Below are positions 20,964-32,929 of a DNA stretch of 64,000 nucleotides, in pieces. Origin of the DNA: Proteles cristata cristata. Its lineage: Eukaryota > Chordata > Mammalia > Carnivora > Hyaenidae. The DNA lies in NCBI GenBank assembly GCA_017311185.1, contig JAESUZ010003302.1, forward strand, positions 124,001-188,000, read 5' to 3'. Within the stretch, counting starts at the first letter, position 1; every line of letters starts with the position of its first letter. The translations under genes and the position numbers were made by a program. Under the pieces are notes generated by a model, which had not been told where the DNA came from, ran no database searches, and worked only from the letters and a program-made list of their open reading frames with translations.

Positions 20964-21592
20964 GGGCGGGAATGCAAACGGGTGCAGCCCCGCTGGAAAA
21001 CAGGGTGGAGGTTCCTCAAAAAGTTAACAACAGAACTCCCCTATGACCCAGCAGTAGCACTGCTAGGAATTTACCCGAGGGATCCAGGAGTGCTGATGCA
21101 TAGGGGCACATGGACCCCAATGTTCATAGCAGCACTCTCCACAATAGCTAAAACCTGGAAAGAGCCTAAGTGTCCATCAACAGATGAATGGATCAAGAAG
21201 ATGTGGTTTATCTATACCACGGAATACTACATGGCAATGAGAAACAATGAAATCTGGCCATGTGTAGCAACATGGATGGACCTTGAGGTGTTATGCTGAG
21301 CGAAATAAGTCAGGCAGAGAAGGACAAATATCATATGTGTGCACGTATAGGAGGATTAGGAGGAACTTAACAGAGGACCAAGGGGAGAAGAAGGGCGGAA
21401 ATGGTGGGGGAAAGGGAGAGGGAGGCAAACCTTGAGAGACTCTTGAATGCTGACAAAAACTGAGGACTGGTGGATGTGGGGGGGAGGAGGGGTGGGCTGG
21501 AGGACACTTGTGGGGATGAGCACTGGGTGTTATGTGGAAACTAATTTGACAATAAACTATTTGTAAAAAAAAAAAAAAAAAAAAAGGAAAAA
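20964..21592 (+). mobile_element. Young 5'-truncated L1, perfect 18-bp duplication
   Basis: This is the 3' end of a recent L1. It has the last part of ORF2 (frame at 20982-21299, starting within the reverse transcriptase C-terminal region and containing [19 protein letters not shown]), the G-rich 3' UTR and a 20+ base A-tail. AAGAAAACACCCATCGCT repeats exactly at 20946-20963 and 21593-21610, fixing both edges. It lies inside the older L1. Only the last few hundred bases are present, so it cannot move on its own. Confidence 0.97.
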
Positions 21593-22588
21593 AAGAAAAC
21601 ACCCATCGCTATCATCAGACTTACTGGTGAAAGACTGAATGCTCTCTTCCTAAGATCAGGAACAGGGCACAGATACTGCTCTCACCAGTCTGATTTAATA
21701 TAGTACTATAAGTTCCAACATTGTGACAGGAAATAAAAGACATACAGATTGGAAAGACAGAAGTAAACCTATTCCTAAATTGCAGATGGCATGATCTTCT
21801 ACATAGAAAATTCTAAGAAATCTACAAAAAAAAATTCTTAGAACCACTGAGTTCAGTAAGGTCTCAGGATACAGGATCAACAATATCAAAACCAATCATA
21901 TATACCAGCAATAAACATACGGAATCTGAAAAAACACATTTCATTTACAATTGTGCCAAACAAAATTATATATTTAGGTGTACACTTAATAACTATGTAT
22001 AGGACCTGCACGGTGAATGTTATAAGCAGCTAATGAGAAAGACTGAAAAAGACCTAAATAAATGGAGAGACATACTACGTTCATGGATTGGAAGACTCAA
22101 AGACATTAATTCTCTCTAAATTGTTCTATATGTTTAACACCAGTCCTACCAAAATCCCAGCCAGTTTCTTGATAAACTTACCCTAAAATTTGTATGGAAA
22201 GGCAAAAGCCCCAGCATAGCTAAAACAATTTTGACAAAGAATAAAGTGGAAGGAATCAGTCTACCCACTAGTAAGGCTTACTTTATAGTTACGGTCATCA
22301 AGACATCAGCAGAGGGCAGACACACAGATCAACGGAACACAATAAAAACTCCAAAAAGACCTGCCCAAATATTCTCACAAGATTTTGATAAGGTGCAAAG
22401 GCAAAAATGGCAAGAGGACAGTCTTTTCAACAAATGATGTCCATCGGTGGAGCAACTAGACATTCAAAGGAAAATATAATGAACCTTAACCTAATCTTCC
22501 TGCTTTATACAAAAATTAAACTCAAAATGGATGAAATTTTTTGTCTCAAATGTAAAGTGTAAATCTACACAACTTTAAGAAAACAGAA

Positions 22589-22797
22589 AGAGCTCCTGGG
22601 TGGCTCAGTGGGTTAAGTGTTTGACTTTGGCTCAGGTCATGATCTCATAGTTCATGGGTTCAAGCCCTGCATGGGGCTCTGTGCTGACAGCTCAGAGCCT
22701 GGAGCCTGCTTCGAATTCTGTGTCTCCCTCTCTCTCTGCCCTTCCCCTGCTCACACACTGTCTCTGTCTCAAAAATAAACATTAAAAAATGTTTACA
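22589..22797 (+). mobile_element. Older carnivore SINE
   Basis: The head is CTCCTGGGTGGCTCAGTGGG, with TCAGGTCATGATCTCATAG, GACAGCTCAGAGCCTGGAGC, a CT tract and CAAAAATAAACATT. Short A-rich duplications (AAAACAGAA) flank it. It sits inside the old L1. Confidence 0.93.
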
Positions 22798-22879
22798 AAA
22801 ACAGAAGAAAATCTCTGGGACTGAGGGCTTGGTGAAGAGTGCACAGACTTGCTAACAAGACCATGCTGCGTGCACACGT

Positions 22880-22880
<1 letters not shown>

Positions 22881-22912
<32 letters not shown>
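22881..22912. repeat. (CA)16 microsatellite
   Basis: Sixteen pure CA units follow GTGCACACGTG. The array lies in the old L1, close to the A-rich end of the SINE at 22589-22797. Confidence 0.97.
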
Positions 22913-22914
<2 letters not shown>

Positions 22915-23915
22915 TGATAAGCCAGACTACATCAAAATTAAAACATTTCCTTTTGTGAAGGTCCCTGTTAATAAGATGAAAAGACAAGCTACAGGTTAGG
23001 AGAAAATACTAGCAAAACACATATATGACTAATGACTGTGTCTAGAATATATGAAGAGCTCCTAAAATTCAAAAGAAAAATACAAACAATCCAATTAGAA
23101 AATGAGCAAAAGACATGCAAAGAAATTTCACCAAAAAGTTTATACAGATGTCCAATAAGCATGTATGATTAAGGAAATGCAAATTAAAATCGCAAGGAGA
23201 TACCATCACATACCTACCAGAATGACTCGGATACAGTGGTAACACCAAGTACGAACTCACAAGGGCAGAGAAGCTGGAGCACTCACACACCGCCGGTGGG
23301 AACACCACATGCTACAACCACTCTGGACACCGCGTTGGCAACAGTCTTTAAAAACTAACCCTACAACTATCATATAGACCCAGCAATTATACTCCTGGGC
23401 ATTTACCCCAGAAAAGGGAAAACTTACATTCACGCAAAAACCTATATAGAAATGTTTACTGCCAAAAACCAGAAACAACCCAGATGACCTTCAGAAACAA
23501 GCTGTGGTACATCTACATCATGGGACCCTTGTTATTCAGCAAGGAAAACGCAACAAACTATTGATACTTGCAATAACTTGGATAGATCTCAAGGGAATTC
23601 TGCTGAGTGAAAAAAAAATTCTGTGCATTAACAGTGAAGAAATCTTTGATTTAAGGGAAAACAGACAGATGCCACAGAAATCGCTCTCAGACAGTAATCT
23701 CTCAAAGAGTATTCCATGAATCCCTCGGGGTCTGTGGGGTCATAACTATTTTCATAATCCTTTTCAGATGTGCTTTGCCCTTTCTACAGGGTGCAAAAGC
23801 AATAGCGTGTAAACCAACTGGCTCTTAGCATGAACCATGGCAGTAGCACCAAATGGTATGAGAATGCATTAGATTCTTCACTACACAATCGCAGGTGAAA
23901 GCGAATGACAGTTCT

Positions 23916-24112
23916 GGGGCGCCTGCGGGGCTCAGTCAGTTAGGCAGCTGACTGTTGATCTCGGCTCAGGTCACGACCTTGCACTTTGTGAGTCCAGTCC
24001 GAGGCCTGCACTGGGCTCTGTGCTAATAGCAGGGAGCCTGTTTGGGATTCTCTCTCCCCCCACCTCTCTGTCTGCCCCAGAGATAAATAAATAAATAAAT
24101 AAACTTAAAGAA
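23916..24112 (+). mobile_element. Older carnivore SINE with (AAAT)n tail
   Basis: The head is GGGGCGCCTGCGGGGCTCAG and the body is diverged, with a tail of five AAAT units. A duplication GAATGACAGTT / GAATGACGGTT (one mismatch) is at 23903-23913 and 24116-24126. Confidence 0.9.
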
Positions 24113-24149
24113 AGAGAATGACGGTTTTACTTAATGTCCTAGATGTACA

Positions 24150-24470
24150 CAGCCTGTAGAATGCCAGCCCCTTGAGTAGGGGTGAGGGGCAGAAACCAGG
24201 TCACTCTCAAGATCAGGTTATGACATATGACAGAGGAGAAGGGATTTTGCAGATATAAGTAGGATGCCAATCAATATGAATGAATTACTCAAAAGGGAGA
24301 ATATTCTGAGTGATTCAGACGTAATCAGGTGCAAAGCCCTTGAAAAGAGGGCTTTCAGCCTTCCCTGAGCTGATGTTAAAGGTAGCTGACACTCACTCTC
24401 TTGCTGACCTTGAAGAAGCAGCCACTAGATCTGTAGCTGCACAGAAATGAATTTTGCCAACAAAACTGAC
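24150..24470 (+). mobile_element. LTR-like fragment, possible MaLR
   Basis: GGGATTTTGCAGATATAAGT and the stretch through AATCAGGTGCAAAGCCCTTG and CTTGAAGAAGCAGCCAC resemble the LTR-like copy at 16640-17225 in order and wording. It abuts another LTR at 24480. Low-confidence family call. Confidence 0.5.
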
Positions 24471-24479
24471 AGTGAGAGT

Positions 24480-24935
24480 ATGTTACCTTTAATGGGAAAA
24501 GGGACTGTGTGGATGTGATCAAGCTAAGGACTCTGAGATGAAAACATTATCCTGGACTGCACAGGAAGCCCCAGGTAATTATAAGGGGAAGATATAGGCA
24601 GGAGAGCCATGGGGAGGAGACCGTGATGGGGGGAGCCGGGCTGAGAGTGAGGGAGAAATATGAAGACGCCACTTCGCGGGCTGTGAGGATGGAGGAGGGG
24701 CCACTAGCAACAGAATGCAGGTGGCCGGCCTCCAGAAGCAGGAAAAGGCAGGGAACCCCATTTCCCCCTAGAGCCTCCCAAAGGAACCCAGCCGTGCCAG
24801 GGCTTTCATTTTCGTCCAGTGAAACCCACATCATATATGTCTCCAGAACTGTAAGAGAGTAAATCTGCGCTGTTTTAAGCCAGCACACTGCTGTAATTCA
24901 CTACAGCAGCAATAAGAAACTATAAATTTGGGGAC
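24480..24935 (+). mobile_element. MaLR-type LTR
   Basis: MaLR landmarks are GGGAAAAGGGACTGTGTGGA, GTGATCAAGCTAAGGACTCT, TTATCCTGGACTGC, CCAGAACTGTAAGAGAGTAA and the terminal CTACAGCAGCAATAAGAAAC. It carries open frames by chance only. Confidence 0.78.
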
Positions 24936-26290
24936 TAGGATTAAGGTACTGCTGTAATAAACACCTAAACACGTGGAAGTGGCTATGGAATCAAGCAATA
25001 GACAAAGGCTGGAGGATTCTGCGGGGCACTGTGGGTAAAGCCTAGTTTCCTTGAACAGACCGTCAGTAGAAATGTGGATGTTAACTAGTGATAGCTAATG
25101 AGGGCTCAGAACGAACATGGTCGAGAATACTCCTATCATACTCGAGAGTCCTTAAATCACAAACTGACTGCTGTTTGTGTCAGACAGAAACATGGCTGTT
25201 AAAGGCTTTGCCAGTGAGGTCTCAGATGGAACTGAGGAACACACTATTGGACAATGGCCGAACTGTGCGTCCTGTAGTTACGCAGAAAGCAGAACTCGTA
25301 AAAAATGAACTTGGATAGGCTAGCTGAGGAGGATCCCCCCCACACCAAAAAAATGTTAAGGATCTGACCTCGTTTCTTCCTGCTGCCCATACTAAAATGC
25401 GAGAGGAAACAAAGACTGAAGGCAGAACTCATAAGCAAACAGGACCCAGCACTTGATGATTTGGGAAACTTCCATCCTAACCCAATTGCAAAAAGTGCTA
25501 AAATACACTGCCAAGAGACCATGCTCTGGAGAGCCAATGGTGTGCCTGGAACACCTTATTGTTAGTGCATTGGAAGGGTCAAAAGGTCAGCGTATTCAGT
25601 CACACAAAGGCTTTTTGAAGAAATTATACATGTGACTCATGGTTTCCCTCAGCCACCTCAGCAGAAGCCAGGAATAGAGATGGGATCATCCACAAAAGAT
25701 GTGTGGAGGAGCCTCTTGTCCAGTGGAGTGATCTCCATGACACACAGGGGAGATCCATACGGTTCTGAGAATTTTATAGTAGCAGGAACACCAGCTTGGA
25801 GGTAAAGGGGACAGAAAAAGAACAAAAAGGAAGAAGGCTGCTTAGCCTCCCACAATTGTATAGGCGGATAGAACAACTCAGCTGCAACCATGTGCTATTC
25901 TTCATGGAAATGGAAGGATGGCTCTGAGGACAGAGCCTAATGGAGTCTGCCCAGTTGGACTCAGAAATTGCTAGAGATTAGTAAAATCCTCTTGCCTTAT
26001 ATTTTCTCACTCCTATAAATGGGATATCTCTGTTATCATATTTTTGGGCGCAAATAACTGGTTTCTTGAGTTTCACAGGTATATAGATGGAGAAGGACTG
26101 TATCTTAGAACAGATTAAATTCAGAGCCTTACCTACACCTGACTTAGAGAATATAGGTGATGAGATGTGGGTCATCTGTGCTTATTAAATTAATATTTTG
26201 GAATCTGGGTCAATGATGTAATAGGTTGAAACTTGTGAAGAAGGTGGGACAGAGTGAACGCTGCCTGCATGTGAGAGGAATATGAATATT
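24936..26290. other. Intronic sequence, no repeat firmly recognised
   Basis: Unique-looking sequence. Open frames here are short and show no family. Confidence 0.45.
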
Positions 26291-26800
26291 TGTGAGCCAG
26301 AGAGCAGATATATATGGTAGAAAGACAATGCTACCCCCCAACAAAGATGGCAATGTCCTAATTCCCAGAACCTGTGAATACATTTCCTTCCGTGGCAAAA
26401 GGTTCTACATGTGTTTTTAAGTTAAGAACACAGAGATGGGAAGACTATCCTGGATTATCTGTGTGGGTTCGATGCAATCACAAGGGTCGTTAAAAGAAAG
26501 AGAACCAGAGAGAAAGATCTGAAGATGCTACATGACACTGTTGGCTCTGAAGATGGAGGGAAAGGACCATGAGGTAAAGAATGTAGGCCTCTTGAAGAAG
26601 CTGGAAAAGCAAGGAAATCGATGCTGTCTATATCCCCCAGAAGAACACAGCTATGCTGACACACTGGTTTTAGCTCAGTGACAGCCAGATCAGATCTCTG
26701 ATCTCAATGATTACAAGATAATAAAGGTATACTGTTTAAGCAACCTACTTTGGAGTGATTCATTACAGCGGTGACAGAAAACTAACACAACTTCAAACCT
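26290..26800 (+). mobile_element. MaLR-type LTR
   Basis: The full run of landmarks is GTCCTAATTCCCAGAACCTG, GTGGCAAAAGGTTCTAC, AGACTATCCTGGATTATCTG, CAATCACAAGGGTCG, a CCCCCAGAAGAACACAGC region and the end GACAGAAAACTAACACA. It is a solo LTR without internal genes. Confidence 0.82.
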
Positions 26801-26899
26801 CAGAGCCCAGACCCAGCTGATATGTCAACTGCAGCTCCATAGAAAACACTGAATGGAGGACCCTGCAACACAGAACTCAAACTCCTGACCCAGGGGACT

Positions 26900-27260
26900 A
26901 AAAGAATGCATTGGTATGGTTCTAACTCAGTAATCTATGGCAACTGATTATGAGGTGATACAAAATTAATAGAAGGGAGCAGAGTGAAAGACAAATGGTC
27001 ACATATTATATGATACTGTTTATATTAAATACTCAGAATAGATAAATCAACTGATATAGAAAGCAGATTGGTGATGGTCTGGGGAAAGGGAGGGGGAAAG
27101 GAGGAAAAATTGCTTAATGGGTAAGCAACTTTAACTTTCAAGGGATGGAAATGTTTTGGGACTGGACAGACATGGTGGTTGCACAACACTCTGAATGTTT
27201 TAAAACGGCTAATTTATGTTATGTGAATTTTACTTCAATAATTGTTTTTAACAAAGAGGG
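26900..27260 (+). mobile_element. Old L1 3' UTR fragment
   Basis: ACATATTATATGATACTGTT, then GGGGAAAGGGAGG, TGGACAGACATGGTGGTTGC and TTTTACTTCAATAATT reproduce the typical end of older L1 3' UTRs. Confidence 0.7.
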
Positions 27261-27279
27261 ATGGGGTGGAGGGTGGGGA

Positions 27280-28494
27280 GATCATGACCACAACTGCATT
27301 GTGCTCTACCACAATTCAGTTTTAGTAAAAGTACACATGGAAGGTGAGAATATGGCAAGTCCTTCCCTTGATATGACCATGCTTGCTTACTCCTCGGGCA
27401 GGCATCTGGTACACCAAGGTGCACCTCAATGTGAAAACCACACCAGTGGATAGGTTTTTATGGTAAGGAGACCACACGTGATAACCTAGTGTACTCTTGA
27501 ATCTAGCTCATCATCAGTTTAGAGATGATTTTAGGTGCAGAATTTCCGCTTGACTTTAAGCTGTAAGAAGAAAAAGTACAGCACACATGTGTGAAGAACG
27601 TTCTGGACGTATACCTATGTTATGGTGATAGGTGTGGAGAGGAAACAAAAATTGCAATGCTGAAACCATTATCTGAGCAATTCTCAGGAAAGCAATGGCC
27701 CCTTATGTAGTATTAGTTTAAAATCTGTAGGACTCCAATAGCTTATATAAAATTATTTTTTTCCAGATTAAAAAAAATCAGCTGACCACACATGTAACGG
27801 TTTATTTTCAGACTGTTTGATCTAATCATGTTGATCCTATGCCAGTATCACACGGTCCTGATCAATATAGCTTTGTGGAGTTCTGTCCCACTACAGATGG
27901 TTTCTAGAGAAGTCCCGTTTCTCTGAAGGTCTGTAGGTGCCATTTCAAGAGACCATTCCTTCACATGCATGTGGAAGCAGTGGCTTGGATTTGTGTGATT
28001 AAGATACTATTAACTACAGATTTTCTTGTCATGAACCTTTAAATGGGATTTATCATCCACAATTGAGATGAGGAAAGTCTAGCTGCTTACCAAGGAATTA
28101 GAATAGCAGGTCAACTTCATCAAAGCGGTGAGCTCCTAAAATAAAGACACCTATTTCTGTGAAGCTTTTCTCAAAATGACAAACTTAGAAAAGATTCTCT
28201 GTGGCTCAGCAAATGCTGCCAACAGTATGGCGCTCCTACCAGAAGGGAGTCTTTTTTCATATATGCTACAACATCATAGTACACAAAACCGGCCAGGTTA
28301 GCCCAACTGTGGCTTAATGATGAAGTCTGTGGCCTTCCGAGGAAATAGGGACAGTCATAAGCAGCTTTAGAGGGCAAAAACAGAAGCGTGCTTCCCCACT
28401 GAGATGATTACACACACTGCAAAAGGTAGACACAGAGGGAAGAGGGGTGGAGAGGGAAGGAAAGGGAAGAGGGAGGAAGGGAGGAGCAAAATTA
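27280..28494. other. Mostly unique intron sequence
   Basis: A short antisense L1 piece lies at 27770-27900 (next entry) and a purine-rich GGGA/GAAG tract at 28430-28490. Nothing else was recognised. Confidence 0.45.
27770..27900 (-). mobile_element. Short L1 fragment, minus strand
   Basis: GGTTTATTTTCAGACTGTTT and CAATATAGCTTTGTGGAGTT are antisense L1 ORF2 landmarks. Diverged and short. Confidence 0.55.
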
Positions 28495-28531
28495 TGAAAG
28501 CAACATGGATGAACCTTGAAAATATTATGCT

Positions 28532-30245
28532 AGGTGAAAAATCTACACACTGAAAACTATAGAAGGCTTATGAAAGAAATTGAAGAAGACACCAAAAAAA
28601 TGGAAAAATATTCCATGATCCTGGATAGGAAGAAATATCCTTAAAATGTCAATACTACCCAAAGCAATTGACATATTCAATGTAATCCCTATCAAAATAA
28701 CACCAGCATTCTTCATAGAACTAGAACAAACAATCCTAAAATGTGTACGGAACCAGAAAAGACCCTGAATAGCCAAAGCAATCTTGAAACAGAAAACCAA
28801 AGCAGGAAGCATCACAATCCCAGACTTCAAGCTACAGCACAAAGCTGTAATCATCAAGACAGTATGGTACTGTCACAAGAACAGACACTCAGGTCAATGG
28901 AACAGAATAGAGAACCCAGAAATGGAACCATAAACGTATGGCCAACTAATCTTTGATAAAACAGGAAAGAATGTTCAATGGAACAAAGACAGTCTCTTCA
29001 AGTGGTGCTGGGAAAACTGGACAGTGACATGCAGAAAAATGAAACTGGACACTTTCTTACACCATACACAAAAATTAACTCAAAATGGATGAAAGACGTA
29101 AATGTAAGACAGGAAGCCATCAAAATCCTGAAGGAGAAAGCAGGCAAGAACCTCTTTGACCTTGGCCGTAGCATCTTCTTACTCAACACGTCTCCGGAGG
29201 CAAGGGAAACAAAAGCAAAAATGAACTAATGGGACCTCATCAAAACAAAAAGCTTCTGCCCAGCAAATGAAACAATCAGCAAAGCTAAAAGACAACTGAC
29301 AGAATGGGAGAAGATATTTGCAAGCCACATATCAGATAAAGGGTTTGTATCCAAAATCTATAAAGAACTTCTCAAACTCAACACCCAAAAAACAAATAAT
29401 CCAGCGAAGAAATGGGCTAAAGTCATGAACAGACACTTCTCCAAAGACATCCAGATGGCCAACTGACACATGAAACAATGCTCAACATCACTCATCAGGG
29501 AAATAAAAATCAAAATCACAGTGAGATACCACTTTACACCCATCAGAATGGCTAACATGAACAACTCAGACAACAACAGATGTTGGCGAGGAGGCAGAGA
29601 AAGAGGATCTCTTTTGCACTGCTGGTGGGAATTCAAACTGGTGCAGCTGGTCTGGAAAACAGTATGGAGGTTCCTCAAAAAATTAGAAATAGAACCACTT
29701 TACAACCGACCAATTGCACTACTAGGTATTTATCCAAGGGATACAGGTGTGCTGTTTTGAAGGGACACATGCACCCCAATGTTTACAGCAGCACTATCAA
29801 CAATACCAAAGTATGGAAAGAGCTCAAATGTCCATCAATGGATGAATGGATAAAGAAGACGTGGTATATATATACACAATGGAGTATTACTCAGCAATAA
29901 AAAGAATGAAATCTTGACGTTTGCAACTACGTGGATGGAACTAGAGGGTATCATGCTAAGCAAAATTAGTCAGAGAAAGACAAATTTCATATGACTCCAC
30001 ACATATAAAGAGTTTAAGACACAGAACCAATGAACATAAGGAAAGGGGAGCACAAATAATAAAAAAAAAATAGGGAGAGGAAAAACAAGAGATTCTTAAA
30101 ATATGGAGAACAAACAAGAGGGTTACTTGAGGGGTTGTGGGAGGAGGGATGGGCTAAAAGGGCAGGAGGCATTAAGGATCTACTCCTGAAATCACTGTTG
30201 CACTATATGCTAACTAACTTGGATGTAAATTAAAAAAATAAAAAG
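28532..30245 (+). mobile_element. 5'-truncated L1 with ORF2 remnants
   Basis: L1 ORF2 C-terminal half and 3' UTR run through AAAGCAATTGACATATTCAA, GGCATCTTCTTACTCAACA-like sequence, TATTTATCCAAGGGATACAG and the end CTAACTTGGATGTAAATTAA. The frame is broken into pieces (for example 28978-29229 and 29470-29760). A 14-bp duplication GAAAATATTATGCT lies at 28518-28531 and, past the next element, at 30503-30516. Confidence 0.9.
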
Positions 30246-30502
30246 TTAATGGAGGACCATGGGGGAGAAGGAGAAACATAGTGGGGGAGAGGGAGGGAGG
30301 CAAACCACGAGAGACTCTTGAATGCCGAGAACAAACTGAGGGCTGATGGGGGCGGGGGGGAGGGGAAGGGAGGTGATGGGCATGGAGGAGGGCACTTGTG
30401 GGGATGAGCACTGGGCGTTATATGGAAACCAACTTGACAATAAGCTGTTTAAGAAAAAAAAGAAGACTCCAACAACCCCCCAAAAAAATGTTAAGAAAAA
30501 AG
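30246..30502 (+). mobile_element. Second L1 3' UTR fragment directly attached to the first
   Basis: The sequence starts at GGAGGACCATGGGGGAGAAG and runs through GAGAGACTCTTGAATGCCGA to GACAATAAGCTG and A-rich DNA. This is the 3' UTR type of the young L1s at 21360-21560 and 40700-40910, not that of the element just upstream. The shared outer duplication (28518 and 30503) encloses both. Confidence 0.88.
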
Positions 30503-30790
30503 GAAAATATTATGCTGAGTATAAGAAGCCAAATATGAGGTCCACATATTATTGGACTCCATTTACAGGAAATATCCAGAATAGGTAAATCCAGAGAGAC
30601 CGGAAGGAGATCAGTGGTTGTCAGGGGCTGGAGGAGAGAAATAATCAGGGATTGGGGAGTGACAGCTAAGAGGTACAGAGCTTCTTTTTGAGGTGATGAA
30701 AAGGTTCTAAAATGGGACTATAGTGATGGTTGCACAACCCTGTGAATATACTAAAGAGCCACTCAATTGCGCACTTTAAATGGATGAATT
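30503..30790 (+). mobile_element. Old L1 3' UTR fragment, part 1
   Basis: GGACTCCATTTACAGGAAAT, GACCGGAAGGAGATCAGTGG, TGGTTGCACAACCCTGTGAA and the final TTAAATGGATGAATT are old L1 3' UTR landmarks. It continues after the SINE at 31036-31100. Confidence 0.8.
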
Positions 30791-31035
30791 ATAGGGTGCC
30801 TGGGTGGTTGATTAAACACTGTACTTTGGCTCAGGTCATGATCTCATGGTTCATGAGTTCAAGCCCCACGTCGGGCTCTGTGCTGACAGCTCAGAGCCTG
30901 GAGCCTGTTTTGGATTCTGTATCTCCCTCTCTCTCTGACCCTCCCCTGTTCACGCTGTCTCTCTCTCTCTCTCAGAAATAAATAAAAAACATTTTTAAAA
31001 AGTTTAAAAAATAAAAAATAAACATTAAAGAAGAA
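30791..31035 (+). mobile_element. Older carnivore SINE with 15-bp duplication
   Basis: The head GGGTGCCTGGGTGGTTGATT is shortened in the A-box region. GACAGCTCAGAGCCTGGAGC, a CT tract and an A-rich tail follow. TTAAATGGATGAATT lies at 30776-30790 and 31036-31050, so it split an old L1 3' UTR. Confidence 0.95.
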
Positions 31036-31134
31036 TTAAATGGATGAATTGTATCATATGTGAATTATATTTCAATAAAGCAGTTTTTACAATTTTAGGA
31101 GCTTCCCCTTGACTTAGAAAAAGGGGTCACCATG

Positions 31135-31575
31135 CCCTAGAAGACCCCATGATCCAGCCCCTTCCAACTTCTCTGTCTTTCCTCCAACATCCACCACACG
31201 TTAGTCACATAGGCCCCTTTCCAAGCTCCAGAGCCAGTACAGTTCTCTTCTGCCTTAGGGCTCTTACACCTGCTTCCTTGGCCTTGACAGCTCTTTCCCC
31301 ACTCCTCACAGGTCACTTCTTGTCAGGGGGACTTTTACCACTTCATCTAAAGTAGCCACCCCTTACCACCTCCTTGGGCCCTCCCAGGACCATCACTCTG
31401 TTATATTTGTTCCAGAGTGCTCAGCGATACCTGATATCATTTCGTGTACTGTGTCTGTTCAGAGAAAATAACACTGTGAGGGCAAATCTAGCGTACACGG
31501 ATGCCCAGCACTGGAGTAGTGCCTCGCAGCAGGCACGCACTCAATAATCACTGTTGAACTGATGAATGAAGGTGC
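31135..31575 (+). mobile_element. L2 LINE 3' end
   Basis: L2 landmarks are in order: CTTAGGGCTCTTACACCTGC, AGCTCTTTCCCCACTC, ACCATCACTCTGTTATATTTG, CACTGTGAGGGCA and the end GCACGCACTCAATAATCACTGTTGAACTGATGAATGAA region. Ancient and non-coding. Confidence 0.85.
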
Positions 31576-32159
31576 TTCACCATACCTGGACCTAGGAGGT
31601 CCATGAAGTAAGAAGTACAATATACAAAGGAGAACATTCTCTGCCAGAAAACATACTTGAGCTTAGGAGAGGTGGACAGGTCTATCTCTTTGACCCTCAG
31701 TAGCATGAAACGTAAGCTAAGACAGAATAAAAGGGGGGGAAAGAAGATGGCAGAGTGATGAGGCTTTTAAGGACGTCATCTGACCAAAGACATCACATGC
31801 TGGTGGCCCTAGGGGTCCTGGACATATGGCTGATAGGTGCTGATGGAGATCGGAGGAGCAGGTATACAACTGAGAAAGGGATGTAAATAGCAAAATGTCC
31901 CCCATCAGAAAAAGAACAAATTTCCTAATTGGGGGTCTTTATACTTATGTTTATTTGGGGTTTGTTTTGTTAATTTTCATTTATTTTGAGAGATGTTAAA
32001 TGATTCGTGAAAGCCATCACTGCTAATAAACCAAGTGTACTTATTTTCCTGGGAATCCAAAAGGCCGCCTGCATGCACAGGGCGGTGTGCAATCTCCGGA
32101 AAGACCTGAGGTTGCCCTAAGCTCTTGCCTCACACCATACATGAAAATGAACTTCTAAG
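31576..32159. other. Intronic sequence, no feature seen
   Basis: No repeat was recognised apart from AT-rich stretches near 31930-31990. Confidence 0.45.
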
Positions 32160-32880
32160 AGATTTGTAGTTTCAGATTTATGATCTAGTTTGAGTTAGTT
32201 TTTGTATAAGGCATGAGGCAGGTGTCCAACTTCATTCTTTTGCATGTGGAAATCCAGTTGTCCCAGCACCATTTATTAAAGAGCTTTTCTTCTCCCACTG
32301 AACAATCTTGGCATCTTTGTCAAAAGTCAACTGGCCATAGGGGCACCTGGGGGTCTCAGTCGGTTAAGCGTCCGACTTCGGCTCAGGTCATGATCTCACG
32401 GTTTGTGTGTTTGAGCCCCACGTCGGGCTCTGTGCTGACAGCCAGCTCAGAGCCTGGAGCCTGCTTCAGATTCTGTGTCTCCCTCTCTCTCTGACCCTCC
32501 CCTGCTCACACTGTCTCTCTCTCTCAGAAATAAATAAAACACTAAAAAATTTTTTTTTTAAAAAGTCAACTGGCCATAGATATGATGGTTTATTTCTAGA
32601 CTCTCAATTCTATTCCAGTGAACTCTATGTCTGCCTTTACACTAGTGCCACACTATCTTCATTACTGCAGATTTGTAGTACATTCTGAAATTAGGAAGTA
32701 GGAGTCTTCCAACTTTTTCTTTCTTCCAGATTGTTTTGACGATTTGGGGTCCCTTGAATTCCATCTGAATTTTAGGATCAGTTTGTCCATTTCTGCAAAA
32801 TATCTAGCTGGGATTTTGAGAGGGAGGAATTGCTTTCAGTGTGTTGATCAACTTCAGTAGGCACGCATTCCTCATGTATG
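32160..32880 (-). mobile_element. L1 fragment, minus strand, split by a SINE
   Basis: The antisense L1 landmarks TCCAGTTGTCCCAGCACCAT, CTGGCCATAGATATGATGGT, CCAGATTGTTTTGACGATTT and AGCTGGGATTTTGAGAGG are clear. The SINE at 32341-32560 interrupts it. Confidence 0.88.
32341..32560 (+). mobile_element. Carnivore SINE with perfect 19-bp duplication
   Basis: The head is GGGCACCTGGGGGTCTCAGT, followed by CGACTTCGGCTCAGGTCATG, a CT tract, and CAGAAATAAATAAAAC at the 3' end. AAAAGTCAACTGGCCATAG occurs at 32322-32340 and 32561-32579 without mismatch. The body is intermediate between the old and young subfamilies. Confidence 0.96.
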
Positions 32881-32929
32881 CCTGACTTACACCAGAGAAG
32901 CGGCTATGGTCAGTCCTGCCCATCAGCTG

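Larger units (their letters stand above)
20260..23720 (+). mobile_element. Old L1 ORF2/3' body, interrupted by later insertions
   Basis: Diverged L1 ORF2 sequence can be followed from GTATGCACCAAACAACAGGG (20318) through the TCTCACCAGTCTGATTTAAT region at 21680, CCAGTTTCTTGATAAACTTA, GATACCATCACATACC (23199) and the final CTTGGATAGATCTC block. Frames are broken throughout. It hosts the young L1 at 20964-21592, the SINE at 22589-22797 and a CA microsatellite. Confidence 0.85.
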
